Source: Microbispora rosea (GTDB taxonomy: Bacteria > Actinomycetota > Actinomycetes > Streptosporangiales > Streptosporangiaceae). Taken from it: 64,000 nt of DNA. The stretch spans positions 62,001 to 126,000 of the forward strand of contig NZ_FTNI01000030.1 in NCBI RefSeq assembly GCF_900156315.1, given 5' to 3'. Shown here in pieces: positions 1 through 8,838 of this stretch; position 1 is the stretch's first letter, and the number at the start of each line of letters is the position of its first letter. Position numbers and translations under genes: made by a program. Under the pieces are notes generated by a model. The model did no database searches. It was given only the letters and a program-made list of their open reading frames with translations, and was not told where the DNA came from.

Positions 1-8
1 GATTCCGG

Positions 9-1220
9 ATGAGTGTCAACGAGCAGGCCCTGAGCTACCCGATTCCCAACGACGCGGCGCTGGACCCGCCCGCGGAGTGGGCCGAGCTGCGCACCCGATG
101 CCCGGTGACCCACGTCACGCTGCCCAGCGGCGACCGGGCGACGCTGCTGACCCGCTACGAGGACGTCAAGCAGGTGCTGGCCGACCCGCGCTTCACCCGG
201 CAGCTCACCGCACCCGACGCGGCCCGGCTGTCGGCGGACGGCAGCGGGGTGTTCAGCAGCGAGATGGCGACGATCATCCCCGACAGCGGCGAGGAGCACC
301 AGCACTGGCGGCGCCTGGTCGGCAGGTGGTTCACCGCCAAGCGCATGAACGCCCTGCGGCCCGCCATGATCCGGATCGCCGACGATCTCATCGACGACAT
401 GGTCAAGCGCGGCGCGCCGAGCGACCTCAGGGCGAGCCTCGGCTTCCCGCTGCCGGTGTACGTGATCTGCGACATGCTCGGCGTGCCTGCCGCCGACCGG
501 GACCGGTTCTCCTACTGGTCCGACACGCTGCTCAGCCTGACCCGGTACGGCAAGGCCGAGATCGAGGTCGCCCAGGGTGAGTTCTTCCAGTACATGTCCG
601 ACCTCGTCGCGACCAAGCGCGCCGAGCCCGGTGACGACCTGATGAGTGAGATGATCACGGCCGGCGGTCCGGAAGACGGCGGGCTGTCCGACATACAGAT
701 CCTGGTCACCGGCATGGCGCTGCTGGTCGCCGGGCACGAGACCACCGCCAACATGATCGGCAAGATGGTCTCCATGCTGCTCGCCGACCGCACCCGGTGG
801 GAGCGGCTGCTGGCCGACCCGGCGCTGATCCGCACCGCGGTGGAGGAGTCGCTGCGTCTCGACGCCAACTCCGGCTTCGGCCTGCCCCGCTACCTCAACG
901 CGGAGACCGAGGTCAGCGGCACGGTCCTGCCCCGCGGCACGACCGTGGTGTGCAGCATGGCCGCCGCCAACCGCGACGAGACCGCGTTCGAGAACGCCGG
1001 CGAGATGGACCTGACCCGCAGCCCGAACCCCCACCTGGCCTTCGGCTCCGGCGCGCACTCCTGCCTGGGGCAGGCGCTGGCCCGCACCGAGCTGCAGGTC
1101 GTCCTGGAGGCGCTGCTGCGCAGGCTGCCGACGCTGGAACTGGCCGTGCCGGTGGAGGAGCTGGAACGCGTGGAGGGGCTGGCCGTCGGCGGGCTGCGCG
1201 AGGTCCCGGTCCGCTGGTGA
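9..1220 (+). CDS. Cytochrome P450
   Basis: This is a soluble bacterial class I P450 of 403 residues, the usual length for the family. It shows the I-helix oxygen-activation motif AGHETT (about residue 243), the ExxR motif as EESLR (about 280) and the heme-binding loop FGSGAHSCLG with the thiolate ligand at Cys352. The family inserts one oxygen atom into an organic substrate using electrons from a ferredoxin. A small ferredoxin gene follows 34 bp downstream, so the two very likely form a redox pair. The substrate cannot be read from sequence. No reductase gene is nearby. The start codon lies 9 bp from the window edge, so upstream signals are not visible. Confidence 0.95.
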   Translation: MSVNEQALSYPIPNDAALDPPAEWAELRTRCPVTHVTLPSGDRATLLTRYEDVKQVLADPRFTRQLTAPDAARLSADGSGVFSSEMATIIPDSGEEHQHWRRLVGRWFTAKRMNALRPAMIRIADDLIDDMVKRGAPSDLRASLGFPLPVYVICDMLGVPAADRDRFSYWSDTLLSLTRYGKAEIEVAQGEFFQYMSDLVATKRAEPGDDLMSEMITAGGPEDGGLSDIQILVTGMALLVAGHETTANMIGKMVSMLLADRTRWERLLADPALIRTAVEESLRLDANSGFGLPRYLNAETEVSGTVLPRGTTVVCSMAAANRDETAFENAGEMDLTRSPNPHLAFGSGAHSCLGQALARTELQVVLEALLRRLPTLELAVPVEELERVEGLAVGGLREVPVRW

Positions 1221-1254
1221 TCTCCGGCCACGAAGCCCGATCGGCAAGGAGGAC

Positions 1255-1461
1255 ATGGACATGAAGGTCATCGTCGACGAGGCGAAGTGCTGCGGCGCCG
1301 GGCAGTGCGTGCTGATCGCGCCGGAGGTGTTCGACCAGCGTGACGAGGACGGCATCGTCGTCCTGCTGGAGCCCGAGCCCGCCGGGGACCGGCACACCGC
1401 GGTCCGCGAGGCCGCCGCCGTCTGCCCCGCCGCCGCCATCCAGTTGGACGAGGACGCCTGA
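1255..1461 (+). CDS. Ferredoxin, 3Fe-4S type, P450 partner
   Basis: This small acidic ferredoxin of 68 residues has the motif CCGAGQC near residue 12 and a later CP at about residue 56. Cys12, Cys18 and the later Cys are the expected ligands of a single 3Fe-4S cluster, as in ferredoxins encoded beside actinomycete P450s. Gly-Ala stands where a fourth cluster Cys would be. The gene is 34 bp after the P450 on the same strand and probably is cotranscribed with it as its electron donor. ATG at 1255 follows a GGAGG-like stretch; an in-frame ATG at 1261 is an alternative start with similar spacing. Confidence 0.93.
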   Translation: MDMKVIVDEAKCCGAGQCVLIAPEVFDQRDEDGIVVLLEPEPAGDRHTAVREAAAVCPAAAIQLDEDA

Positions 1462-1613
1462 GTCCCCGCGGACGTCGCGCGTGGACGGGGAGGGGCTGCC
1501 AGGGCCGGTCTCGCGATAAGCAGTGGCGGTCCCTCCCTCGTGGCGTGAGGTCCTGCAGCACCCGCCCCACCCCGCGGAACGGCCAAGCGGCGGGAGGTTG
1601 AGGAGAGACCGGC

Positions 1614-1757
1614 ATGAGCGACAGGACCGCGCTCAGCTACCGCATGAAGGCGTACGAGAACGTCACCAGAAGTGTGCTGCCGCGCCGGGCGTGCCATGGT
1701 TCACGGCAGAACCCGCCGGATGGCTCGCCGCCGTCATCCCCGCCATGCCGTCGCTGA
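1614..1757 (+). pseudogene. Truncated tRNA-His guanylyltransferase (Thg1-like) stump
   Basis: An ATG with a good ribosome binding site (GAGGAG about 9 bp upstream) opens a 47-codon frame. Its first 25 residues read like the N-terminus of Thg1-family tRNA-His guanylyltransferases: Met-Ser-Asp-Arg-Thr, then a segment MKAYENVTRSVLPRR. In the family this is followed by the catalytic core beginning with a Val-Asp-Gly-Lys-type motif. Here the frame instead enters unrelated Pro/Ser-rich sequence after about position 1691 and stops. This looks like a deletion that removed nearly the whole gene. The family assignment rests on recall of the N-terminal signature only. Confidence 0.6.
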
Positions 1758-1898
1758 CCACCGGGAGAACGCAATGACCCCGGGCAGCCGATCTCCCCGG
1801 CCGACGAACGGGCCCTCCACGTCGGCCAGGCCCGCACCGCCGCCGCTCCCCGGTCCCGGCGATGGAAGACCACGTGACCGTCGTTCGAAGGAGTCGCT
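1758..1898. other. Intergenic remnant region before the beta-galactosidase
   Basis: The space between the Thg1 stump and the beta-galactosidase has no convincing gene. One frame (about 1758-1858) reads through a segment such as QPISPADERALHVGQA without a start codon and then stops. It has coding-like composition and may be the tail of another deleted gene, but I do not recognise it. A second short frame from ATG 1774 ends at 1902, overlapping the GTG start of the next gene; its Pro/Ser/Arg-rich product looks non-biological. The GAAGGAG ribosome binding site of the next gene lies at 1887-1893. Confidence 0.4.
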
Positions 1899-3938
1899 GT
1901 GAACGCTGACCGGCACCGTTGGGTGCGCTGGCCGTCCGGCCCCGGACGGGCCCGCCTGGGGTTCGGGGCGGACTACAACCCCGAGCAGTGGCCCCGTGAG
2001 GTCTGGGACGAGGACATGCGCGCGATGCGGGCGGGCGGGGTCAACATCGTCTCCTTGGCGATCTTCTCGTGGGCGCGGATCCAGCCGAGCGAGGACGTCT
2101 GGGACTTCGACTGGCTCGACGAGGCGATGGACCTGCTGCACGCCCACGGCATCGCGGTCGACCTGGCCACGGCGACGGCCTCGCCGCCGCCGTGGCTGAG
2201 CGCGAAGCACCCGGAGATCCTCCCCGTGGACCGGAACGGCCACACGGTGTGGCCGGGGGCGCGGCAGCACTGGCGGCCGACCTCGCCGGTCTTCCGGGAG
2301 CACGCGCTGCGGCTGGCCCGGGCCCTCGCCGAGCGCTACGGCGGCCACCCCGCCCTCGCCGCCTGGCACATCTCCAACGAACTCGGCTGTCACAACGTCT
2401 ACGACTTCTCCGACGACGCCGCGGCCGCCTTCCGCGCGTGGCTGCGGGCACGGTACGGCACGCTCGACGAGCTGAACCGCGCCTGGGCGACCTCGTTCTG
2501 GTCCCAGCGCTACAGCGACTGGTCGCAGATCCTGCCGCCGCGCACGGCGGCCTCCTACCCCAATCCCACCCAGCAACTGGACTTCAAGCGGTTCTCCTCC
2601 GACGCGCTGAAGGACCACCTGCGCGCGGAACGGGACGTCCTGCGCGCGCTGACGCCGGACGTCCCCGTGACCACGAACTTCATGGTCATGGGTGAGACCA
2701 AGGGCATGGACTACGCCGACTGGGCGGGCGAGGTCGACTTCGTCTCCAACGACCACTACCTGCTGACCGGCCCGCAGGCGCAGGACGAGCTGTCCTTCTC
2801 GGCCAACCTCACCGGCTCGCTCGCCGGCGGCCGGCCCTGGTATCTGATGGAGCACTCCACCAGCGCGGTCAACTGGCAGCCGGTCAATCTGGCGAAGAGG
2901 CCCGGCGGCATGGCCCGCGACTCGCTCACCCACGTCGGGTACGGCGCCGACGCGGTCTGCTTCTTCCAGTGGCGGCAGTCGGCGGGCGGGGCCGAGAAGT
3001 ACCACTCGGCGATGGTCCCCCACGCCGGCGTCGACAGCGACGTGTTCCGGTCGGTCGCCGGCCTGGGCGCCACGCTGGCCGCCCTCGCGCCGGTCGCGGG
3101 CACCCGGCGGCTGCGCGCCCCCGTGGCGATCGCGTTCGACTGGGACTCGTGGTGGGCCGGCGAGCTGGACTCCCACCCCACCTCGCTGCTGCGCTACCGC
3201 CAGGAGGCCCTCGACTGGTACACCACGTTCCTCGACGCGGGCGTCCGGGCGGACGTGGTCGACGTGGACGACGACCTCAGCGGCTACCGGCTGCTCGTGG
3301 CCCCGATCCTGCACGTCGTGCCGGCCGCTCTGGCCCGGCGGCTGGAGGGCTACGTCGCCTCCGGCGGGCACCTCGTCACCACCTACTTCTCGGGCATCGT
3401 CGACGAGGACGACCACGTGTGGCTCGGCGGCTACCCCGGGGCCCTGCGGGACCTGCTCGGCATCCGCATCGAGGAGTTCGGCCCCCTGCCGGACGGCGAG
3501 GCCGTCGACCTCGACCTCGGCGTGACCGGCACGCTGTGGACCGACCGGATCGACGTCACCGACCCGGCGACCGAGGTCGTGGCGACGTACAAGACCGGCG
3601 ACCACGCGGGCCGCCCCGCCGTCACGACGCGCCGTACGGGAGCGGGCTCGGCATCGTACGTCTCCACCCGCCTCGGCCCGGAGGGCCTGGGGGCCGTCCT
3701 TCCTCACCTGCTGGACGTCGCGGAGGTCTCCTCGGAGCTGCCGCCCGAAGCCCGCGGGCTCGTGGACGTCGCCGTCCGCACCGACGGAACGGACGACTAC
3801 TGGTTCCTGATCAACCGCACCGACCGGCGCGTCGACCTGTCCGCGATCCCCGGCGATCCCCTCCACGGCCCCGCCCTGGCCGCGGACACGACCCTGGCCG
3901 CACGGCAGGTCCGCGTCCTGCGGCGGCCCCGCGCATAA
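1899..3938 (+). CDS. Beta-galactosidase, glycoside hydrolase family 42
   Basis: This 679-residue protein has the full GH42 architecture: a TIM barrel starting with FGADYNPEQWP, a trimerisation domain and a C-terminal beta domain. The acid/base is Glu161 in HISNELG and the nucleophile is Glu318 in MEHSTS, the two residues expected for clan GH-A. GH42 enzymes hydrolyse terminal beta-galactosides, often from plant oligosaccharides. No signal peptide is visible, so it acts in the cytoplasm and needs an importer, but no sugar transporter adjoins it. The start is GTG at 1899, chosen because GAAGGAG sits 6 bp upstream. Confidence 0.95.
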   Translation: MNADRHRWVRWPSGPGRARLGFGADYNPEQWPREVWDEDMRAMRAGGVNIVSLAIFSWARIQPSEDVWDFDWLDEAMDLLHAHGIAVDLATATASPPPWLSAKHPEILPVDRNGHTVWPGARQHWRPTSPVFREHALRLARALAERYGGHPALAAWHISNELGCHNVYDFSDDAAAAFRAWLRARYGTLDELNRAWATSFWSQRYSDWSQILPPRTAASYPNPTQQLDFKRFSSDALKDHLRAERDVLRALTPDVPVTTNFMVMGETKGMDYADWAGEVDFVSNDHYLLTGPQAQDELSFSANLTGSLAGGRPWYLMEHSTSAVNWQPVNLAKRPGGMARDSLTHVGYGADAVCFFQWRQSAGGAEKYHSAMVPHAGVDSDVFRSVAGLGATLAALAPVAGTRRLRAPVAIAFDWDSWWAGELDSHPTSLLRYRQEALDWYTTFLDAGVRADVVDVDDDLSGYRLLVAPILHVVPAALARRLEGYVASGGHLVTTYFSGIVDEDDHVWLGGYPGALRDLLGIRIEEFGPLPDGEAVDLDLGVTGTLWTDRIDVTDPATEVVATYKTGDHAGRPAVTTRRTGAGSASYVSTRLGPEGLGAVLPHLLDVAEVSSELPPEARGLVDVAVRTDGTDDYWFLINRTDRRVDLSAIPGDPLHGPALAADTTLAARQVRVLRRPRA

Positions 3939-4073
3939 CGGGGTCCTCACCGGCTGGCGCCCCCCCGTCCACCGGGAGAGGATGACGGGGCGACGAGGGT
4001 CGGGCGCTGCACGCGCGGTCCACCGTCCTCGCACCGAAGATCACGGTCAGCGGATCGTTCTCGGGAGAGGCGC

Positions 4074-5582
4074 ATGGGAGAGGTCGTCATCGTCGGAGGC
4101 GGCCCCACCGGGCTGTGGCTCGCGGCGGAGTTACGTCTCGCGGGGGTCGAGGTCACGGTCCTGGAGAGGCGGGCGGAACGTGACCCGCACTCCAAGGGAT
4201 TCACCATTCACCCCCGCACGATGGAGCTGTGGGCGTCGCGCGGCGTCGGCGAGGCGTTCGTCGCGCAGGGCACGCGGGTGCCGGACTCGCATTTCGGTCT
4301 CCTCGACCACCGGATGGACTACGGGACGCTCGACACCCCCTTCCCGTACGTCCTCCTGCTCGCGCAGCCGAAGGTCGAGGAACTGATGGAGGACCACGCC
4401 CGCGACCTGGGGGTGGACATCCGGCGCGGGCACGCCTTCACCGCGTTGACCCAGGAGAAGGATCGGATCGTGGTGCGGGCCGAGGGCCCCGCCGGGCCCT
4501 CCACCATGGAGACGGCGTTCCTGGTCGGCTGCGACGGAGCGGGCAGCGCGGTCCGCCCGGCCGCCGGGATCGGCTTTCCGGGAACCGCCTCCACGGCGTA
4601 CGCCTGGGTCGCCGACGTGACGCTCGACGACCCTCCGGCGGTGCCGTACTTCCAGAAGACCAACGCGGCCGGGCAGGTGCTGGTCGTGCCCATCGGGCCC
4701 GGCCTCCATCGAGTGGCCGGCGTCGACGGCACCGGCGTTCTCGGCGACGAGGACCGGCCGGCGGAGAAGGAACTGCGCGCCTGGCTCGTGGCCGTCGCCG
4801 GCACCGACTTCGGCCTGCACGACCCCGTCTGGGTGTCCGGCACCGGATCCGCCTCGTGCCTCGCCGACCGATACCGCGACGGGCAGGTTCTCCTGGCCGG
4901 AGACGCCGCCCACCGCCTGTTCCCCGCCGGGGGCATGGGCTTGAACGCCGGCGTGCAGGACGCGTGGAACCTCGGCTGGAAGCTCGCCGCCACCGTGCGG
5001 GGATGGGCTCCCGACGGGCTGCTCGACAGCTACCACGCGGAACGGCACCCGGTCGGCGCGGCCACGCTGCGCCTGACCCGCGGGCAGACCGCGCTCATGA
5101 CGACGTTCACGCCCGAGAATCTGGCCCTGCGGTCGGTCCTGGACGACGCCATCGCGCGTGTGCCGGAATTCTCCCGCTTCCTGGCCGAGCAGGTCTCCGG
5201 CATCGGCGTGGCGTACGGAAGCGACGCGGGTGATCATCCGCTCGTGGGGACACGGGCCCCGGACCTGCCGCTGTCCGGCGGGCCGGGGCTGTTCGCGCTG
5301 CTCACCCCCGGGCGCTACGTGCTGCTCGACTTCACAGGAGCGGGCCGCGCCCTCCCCGGCCGGATGGCCGCGTCCCCCGCGCCTCCCCTGCCGCCGGGTC
5401 TCGTCGTGTGCGCGGGCGCGCCGGTCGAGTCCAGGGCCGAGTGGCGGCGGGTGCGTGCCGCGCTGATCCGTCCGGACGGGCACGTCGCCTGGGCCTCGGA
5501 GGAGAGCGACGAGACGGCCCTGCGGTCCGCGGCGGCCACGGCGCTGGCCGCCACGACACGCGTCAGAACGCCGGGCTCCTGA
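4074..5582 (+). CDS. FAD-dependent aromatic-type monooxygenase
   Basis: This 502-residue flavoprotein belongs to the PheA/TfdB-like group A hydroxylases (pentachlorophenol/phenol monooxygenase family). The N-terminus carries the dinucleotide fold with VIVGGGPTGLWLAAEL. A second FAD/NADPH contact is seen as GCDGAGSAVR near residue 153, and the FAD-ribityl motif is LLAGDAAHRLFPAGGMGLN near residue 277. The C-terminal 120 residues match the thioredoxin-like lid domain seen in this group. Members hydroxylate phenols or polyketides with NAD(P)H and oxygen. It stands alone between unrelated genes, so the substrate is unknown. GGGAGAGG precedes the ATG. Confidence 0.9.
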   Translation: MGEVVIVGGGPTGLWLAAELRLAGVEVTVLERRAERDPHSKGFTIHPRTMELWASRGVGEAFVAQGTRVPDSHFGLLDHRMDYGTLDTPFPYVLLLAQPKVEELMEDHARDLGVDIRRGHAFTALTQEKDRIVVRAEGPAGPSTMETAFLVGCDGAGSAVRPAAGIGFPGTASTAYAWVADVTLDDPPAVPYFQKTNAAGQVLVVPIGPGLHRVAGVDGTGVLGDEDRPAEKELRAWLVAVAGTDFGLHDPVWVSGTGSASCLADRYRDGQVLLAGDAAHRLFPAGGMGLNAGVQDAWNLGWKLAATVRGWAPDGLLDSYHAERHPVGAATLRLTRGQTALMTTFTPENLALRSVLDDAIARVPEFSRFLAEQVSGIGVAYGSDAGDHPLVGTRAPDLPLSGGPGLFALLTPGRYVLLDFTGAGRALPGRMAASPAPPLPPGLVVCAGAPVESRAEWRRVRAALIRPDGHVAWASEESDETALRSAAATALAATTRVRTPGS

Positions 5583-5677
5583 CGGCCTCACCTTCGGCGG
5601 TCGGTGGTCACGACGGCGACGACACCGCCGCGGGCGGGGGCGTCACCCGACGGGCGGACGGCTCGTCGGAGACCTGG

Positions 5678-6358
5678 TCAGCGGGGCGCGTCCGTGACGA
5701 CGACGTACACGCCGCGGACCTCGGTTTCGTCGGGCAGCCGCCAACCGGCCGTGACATGCCCCCGGGTCCCCGCGACGTCCGTCTCGCCGGGCCGCAGGAC
5801 GCGGGTGACGCGCAGGGTCAGCCGTCCGCTCCCGGCGCCGTCCGCTGAACCGTCCAGGGCGTCCACGACGACGTCGGTGGCGTGCGGCGCCTCGGCCACT
5901 GCGGTCAGCCGGATCGGGCCCGGCACCGCGGCTCCCGTGAAGCTCGCGACGACCGTGGGGTCGGGAGTGTCGCTCACGCTCTGGGCCTGCGGCTCGGCGT
6001 CGCCCTGGATCAGGGCGTGGAGTTGTGCGACGAGAACCGGATCGTGGGTGCCGTCATAGACCCACCGCTGTCCCAGGACGCCGTGCTCCGGCGTCCCGAT
6101 GAGGGCGTGATCGGCTTCCTCCAGCGGCGCCCCACGGTAGGTGAGCGGCACGTGATAGGAGACCGGCCGGTCGCCGGACACGTCGGTGACCACCATGAAG
6201 TCGATCCCGACCTCGCCCCGCGGGTCGTCGAGGCGGAAGCCCCCGGCCCTCGTCAGCTCCGGCCGCCCCTCGCCTTCGTACCAGGGCTGGGTGGGAAGCC
6301 ACGCGGTGAGCAGCTCCAGTTTGCTGGGCGTCAGCGTGGTGCGATGGATGACAGCCAT
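5678..6358 (-). CDS. Maltokinase N-terminal-cap-like protein (CG0192 family)
   Basis: This 226-residue protein resembles the stand-alone actinobacterial proteins related to the N-terminal cap of maltokinase: it begins MAVIHRTTLTPSKLELLTAW and contains a DFMVVTD-type strand. Unlike maltokinase it has no kinase domain. The C-terminal half (from about residue 120) is a predicted beta-rich segment without recognised motifs. Proteins of this group are usually annotated from similarity alone and have no established biochemical role. It is cytosolic and is transcribed divergently from the membrane protein at 6533; the intervening 174 bp hold strong palindromes. Confidence 0.7.
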   Translation of the reverse strand: MAVIHRTTLTPSKLELLTAWLPTQPWYEGEGRPELTRAGGFRLDDPRGEVGIDFMVVTDVSGDRPVSYHVPLTYRGAPLEEADHALIGTPEHGVLGQRWVYDGTHDPVLVAQLHALIQGDAEPQAQSVSDTPDPTVVASFTGAAVPGPIRLTAVAEAPHATDVVVDALDGSADGAGSGRLTLRVTRVLRPGETDVAGTRGHVTAGWRLPDETEVRGVYVVVTDAPR

Positions 6359-6457
6359 ACCGTGAAGCCCCTTCGTCGGCGTCCCGTCACCGTTCTCCCC
6401 GGCGCGACCGCGCGGGGCGGATCATCGTCTCACACAGCCCGCGGCGGCTCTTCGCCC

Positions 6458-6502
6458 CCTCCCCCGCGCGGGGGAGGCGGATGGTTCCCCCGGGGGAGGC
6501 GG
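6458..6502. promoter_or_regulatory. Palindromes in divergent promoter region
   Basis: A perfect 20-bp palindrome (CCTCCCCCGCGCGGGGGAGG, 6458-6477) is followed by a second, shorter one (TCCCCCGGGGGA, about 6486-6497). The 11-mer GGGGGAGGCGG ends both copies. Both lie between two divergent genes (starts 6358 and 6533), a position suited to a regulator operator rather than a terminator. Which protein would bind cannot be told from sequence. Confidence 0.5.
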
Positions 6503-6532
6503 ACGCCGGCGCCCGCCGGAAGCATCTCGACC

Positions 6533-7528
6533 GTGAACACGGATGAGACACGAACGGTGGGGGACACCGCGACACCGGTCGAGACGGACCAGGTCGGTGC
6601 CGGATGGACCGCGGCGCGCGTGGTGGCCGGCTACGGCGCCGCACTGTCGCTGTCGCTCTATCTCGCGGTGAAGGTCGTCTGGGTGGTGGCGGCGCTGCTC
6701 GGCCACGCGCCGTCCACCTTCACCGACGGCGACTGGGTCCTGTTGAACGGGGTCACCGTCGCCATGTCGGTCGTCGGCATCGCTTTGGGGCTGGTCCTCG
6801 CGCAACGACGGGGCCGCCGCGTCCCGGCGCCGCCGCTGGTCTTCTTCGCCTGGATGGGGGCAGGATTCCTCGTACCGATGATCCCCTACATGCTGTTCAG
6901 CGCCGTCCTCGGAGGCGGCGCGGGAGGCGGCGACTCCGGCGGCGGCGATGCCGCCCCATCGTGGGAGATGGTGTTCATCGGTATCGGATTCGCGGGCATG
7001 GCTCTGGGACTGGCCATAGCGCTCCCCATCTACATGCGGGAACGGTGGCCGGCCGCGTTCCTCGGACGCGTCGGTGACCGCCCTCCCCTGCCCCTCGGCC
7101 GATCCGGTCTGCGAGCTCTGCACATCCTGGTCGCGGCACTGGCCCTCCTATGGACGTACTGGACGGCGGGCGGAACGCTCGGCATCACCCCCGCGCACCG
7201 CGACCTGATGGACGTCAACGGACGGCTGCTCACCGGCAACTCCGCGCTCTGGGCCGTCATCGGCGCCGCCGCGATCCGCGTGATCGCCACGGGGCGGCCG
7301 AGGATGCCCCTGTGGATCCCTACGGCGTTGGCCTTCACATCGTCGGGTTCGCTGTTCGCGTGGGCGGCGTGGAAGCTCCTGTGGGCCCTCCTCCGGCCGG
7401 GTGGCTACGCGGCCGCCGAATATCCGGCCGTTTCCGTCGTCCAGCACGGGCTGGGCATCACGGCAGGAATCGTGATGCTGGCCGCGCTGCTCAAGGCCGC
7501 GCGGACGCGCCGGGGCGGGGTCGGGTGA
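6533..7528 (+). CDS. Multi-pass membrane protein of unknown function
   Basis: The predicted protein has 331 residues and about eight hydrophobic segments, the first near residues 25-50 and the last near 300-320. A Gly/Asp-rich loop (GGGAGGGDSGGG) lies near residue 130. The N-terminal 20 residues are acidic and Thr-rich, so the N-terminus is probably cytosolic. I do not recognise a family; the even spacing of helices suggests a small integral membrane protein rather than a transporter with known motifs. GTG at 6533 is the only sensible start, preceded by GGAAG at about 10 bp. The open frame extends far upstream but overlaps the opposite gene and is not coding there. Confidence 0.7.
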   Translation: MNTDETRTVGDTATPVETDQVGAGWTAARVVAGYGAALSLSLYLAVKVVWVVAALLGHAPSTFTDGDWVLLNGVTVAMSVVGIALGLVLAQRRGRRVPAPPLVFFAWMGAGFLVPMIPYMLFSAVLGGGAGGGDSGGGDAAPSWEMVFIGIGFAGMALGLAIALPIYMRERWPAAFLGRVGDRPPLPLGRSGLRALHILVAALALLWTYWTAGGTLGITPAHRDLMDVNGRLLTGNSALWAVIGAAAIRVIATGRPRMPLWIPTALAFTSSGSLFAWAAWKLLWALLRPGGYAAAEYPAVSVVQHGLGITAGIVMLAALLKAARTRRGGVG

Positions 7529-7558
7529 CCCACGCCCCGGCGGCCCGCCGTGGAAGTG

Positions 7559-8395
7559 CTACCCCGTGAAGTCCGCGACGTGGTCGCGGACCCAGGTGGC
7601 GAAGGTGCGGGGAGCGTGGCCGGTGACCTGTTCGACGGTGCCGGTCAGGGGCACGGGGCGGCCGTCATTGGCCCGCCAGTAGTCGAGGAGGGCGTCCGCG
7701 TAAGGACCGGGGATGTAGCCGGCCGTCTCCTGTTTCCATTCCTCCGGGGTGACGTGGCCGACGGCGATCGCCCGGCCGGTGATCTCGGCGAGCAGGCCGA
7801 TCTGTTCGCTGAACGTGAGGCTCTGCGGGCCGGTCAGGTGGAGGCGCCGGCCCTGGTGGGACGGGACGGTGAGCACGGTGAAGGCCACTTCGGCGAGGTC
7901 GCGTTCGTGGATGGGGTCGGTGTGGGAGCCCGGGTAGGGCAGGCTCACCGGGCGTCCGGCCTTGATGGGCCAGGCCCAGGCGCCCGCGTTGCCGGCGAAG
8001 GAACCGGGGCGCAGGATCGTGGTGGTGAGCGGTGCGGCGAGCAGCGCGGTCTCGACGTCGAGATGGGCCTTGGCCAGCGGATCGCCGGCCGCGCCGGGAG
8101 CCAGCACGGCGGCGGACGACAGCAGGACGACGTGCTCGACCCCCGCGGTGACGGCGGCGTCGGCGAACTCGGCGACGTGCGAAGCCTCGGCGTACAGGAA
8201 GACCTCGCTGACTCCGGCGAGAGCGGCCGGGAAGGTGCCGGGATCCCGCAGGTTGCAGGTGACGGCCGTGACGCCGTCCGGCACTCGCAGCCGTCCGGGG
8301 TCGCTGGACGCCACGCGTACGGGGCGACCGGCCTGAAGCAGCAGGGTCAGCAGGGCGTTGGCGACCGCGCCGCGGCCTCCGGTGACGAGAATCAT
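7559..8395 (-). CDS. NAD(P)-binding NmrA-like reductase
   Basis: This 278-residue protein is an atypical short-chain dehydrogenase of the NmrA/QorB-like group. The N-terminal MILVTGGRGAVANALL is the dinucleotide motif with the GxxGxxG pattern partly changed (GGRGAVA). A VVLLSSAAV strand follows near residue 92. The classical catalytic Tyr-x-x-x-Lys is not evident, as is usual for NmrA-like proteins, which act as redox sensors or quinone reductases. A ribosome binding site CGGAG lies 8 bp before the ATG. The gene directly follows the remnant of an MFS transporter on the same strand, and the two probably once formed an operon. Confidence 0.85.
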   Translation of the reverse strand: MILVTGGRGAVANALLTLLLQAGRPVRVASSDPGRLRVPDGVTAVTCNLRDPGTFPAALAGVSEVFLYAEASHVAEFADAAVTAGVEHVVLLSSAAVLAPGAAGDPLAKAHLDVETALLAAPLTTTILRPGSFAGNAGAWAWPIKAGRPVSLPYPGSHTDPIHERDLAEVAFTVLTVPSHQGRRLHLTGPQSLTFSEQIGLLAEITGRAIAVGHVTPEEWKQETAGYIPGPYADALLDYWRANDGRPVPLTGTVEQVTGHAPRTFATWVRDHVADFTG

Positions 8396-8408
8396 GGAAA
8401 TACTCCGG

Positions 8409-8828
8409 TTACGGGTACGAATGTGCGGATGCCTTCCGGAAGCGCGGAAGGCTCAGTGAGCGAGTGCTCCCCGGCGCGGACGCAGCGGGATGCCCGTCAG
8501 GACACGCCGCGGTGAGGGCCAGGACGAGGAGCAGGCCGGGCAGAATTCCGCTCATACCGACGATTCCCACGGCGAACAGCAGCACGCCGATCGAGACGAC
8601 GACGCGCCCGTGGGAGGCGATGCGGCTGCGGACCGGCATCGAGGTGGCGATGATGCCATGCGTGTAGCTCGCGCCGAGCCAGGGAGCCGGCGACCAGGAG
8701 GCGCCGAGGTCCCGCATGATGGTGGGGGCGGCCACGTTGGCCACCGTGGTGCTCAGCAGATCGAGTACGCCGACGGCGACCACGAGCAGGAAGATCGCCC
8801 ACACGCGTGGAGACTGGGTTGAGGACAT
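8409..8828 (-). pseudogene. MFS drug-type transporter with internal deletion and frameshift
   Basis: From ATG at 8828 the frame encodes the start of a DHA2-like major facilitator: TM1 with VLDLLSTTVANVAAPTIMRDLG, TM2 around GASYTHGIIATSMP, then RIASHGRVVVSIGVLLFAVG, which resembles the TM2-TM3 loop and TM3. After one further hydrophobic stretch the frame runs into non-transporter sequence. Shifting one frame near 8505 restores a credible transporter C-terminus (VLTGIPLRPRRGALAH, stop at 8453). A normal family member has 450 or more residues, so most helices were deleted. The gene is broken. Confidence 0.7.
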
Positions 8829-8838
8829 GGCGAGGCAG

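Noticed and set aside
1734-4034. Large open frame opposite the beta-galactosidase
   Set aside because: Val/Arg/Gly-rich product typical of an antisense shadow in G+C-rich DNA, while the plus strand has a complete GH42 enzyme.
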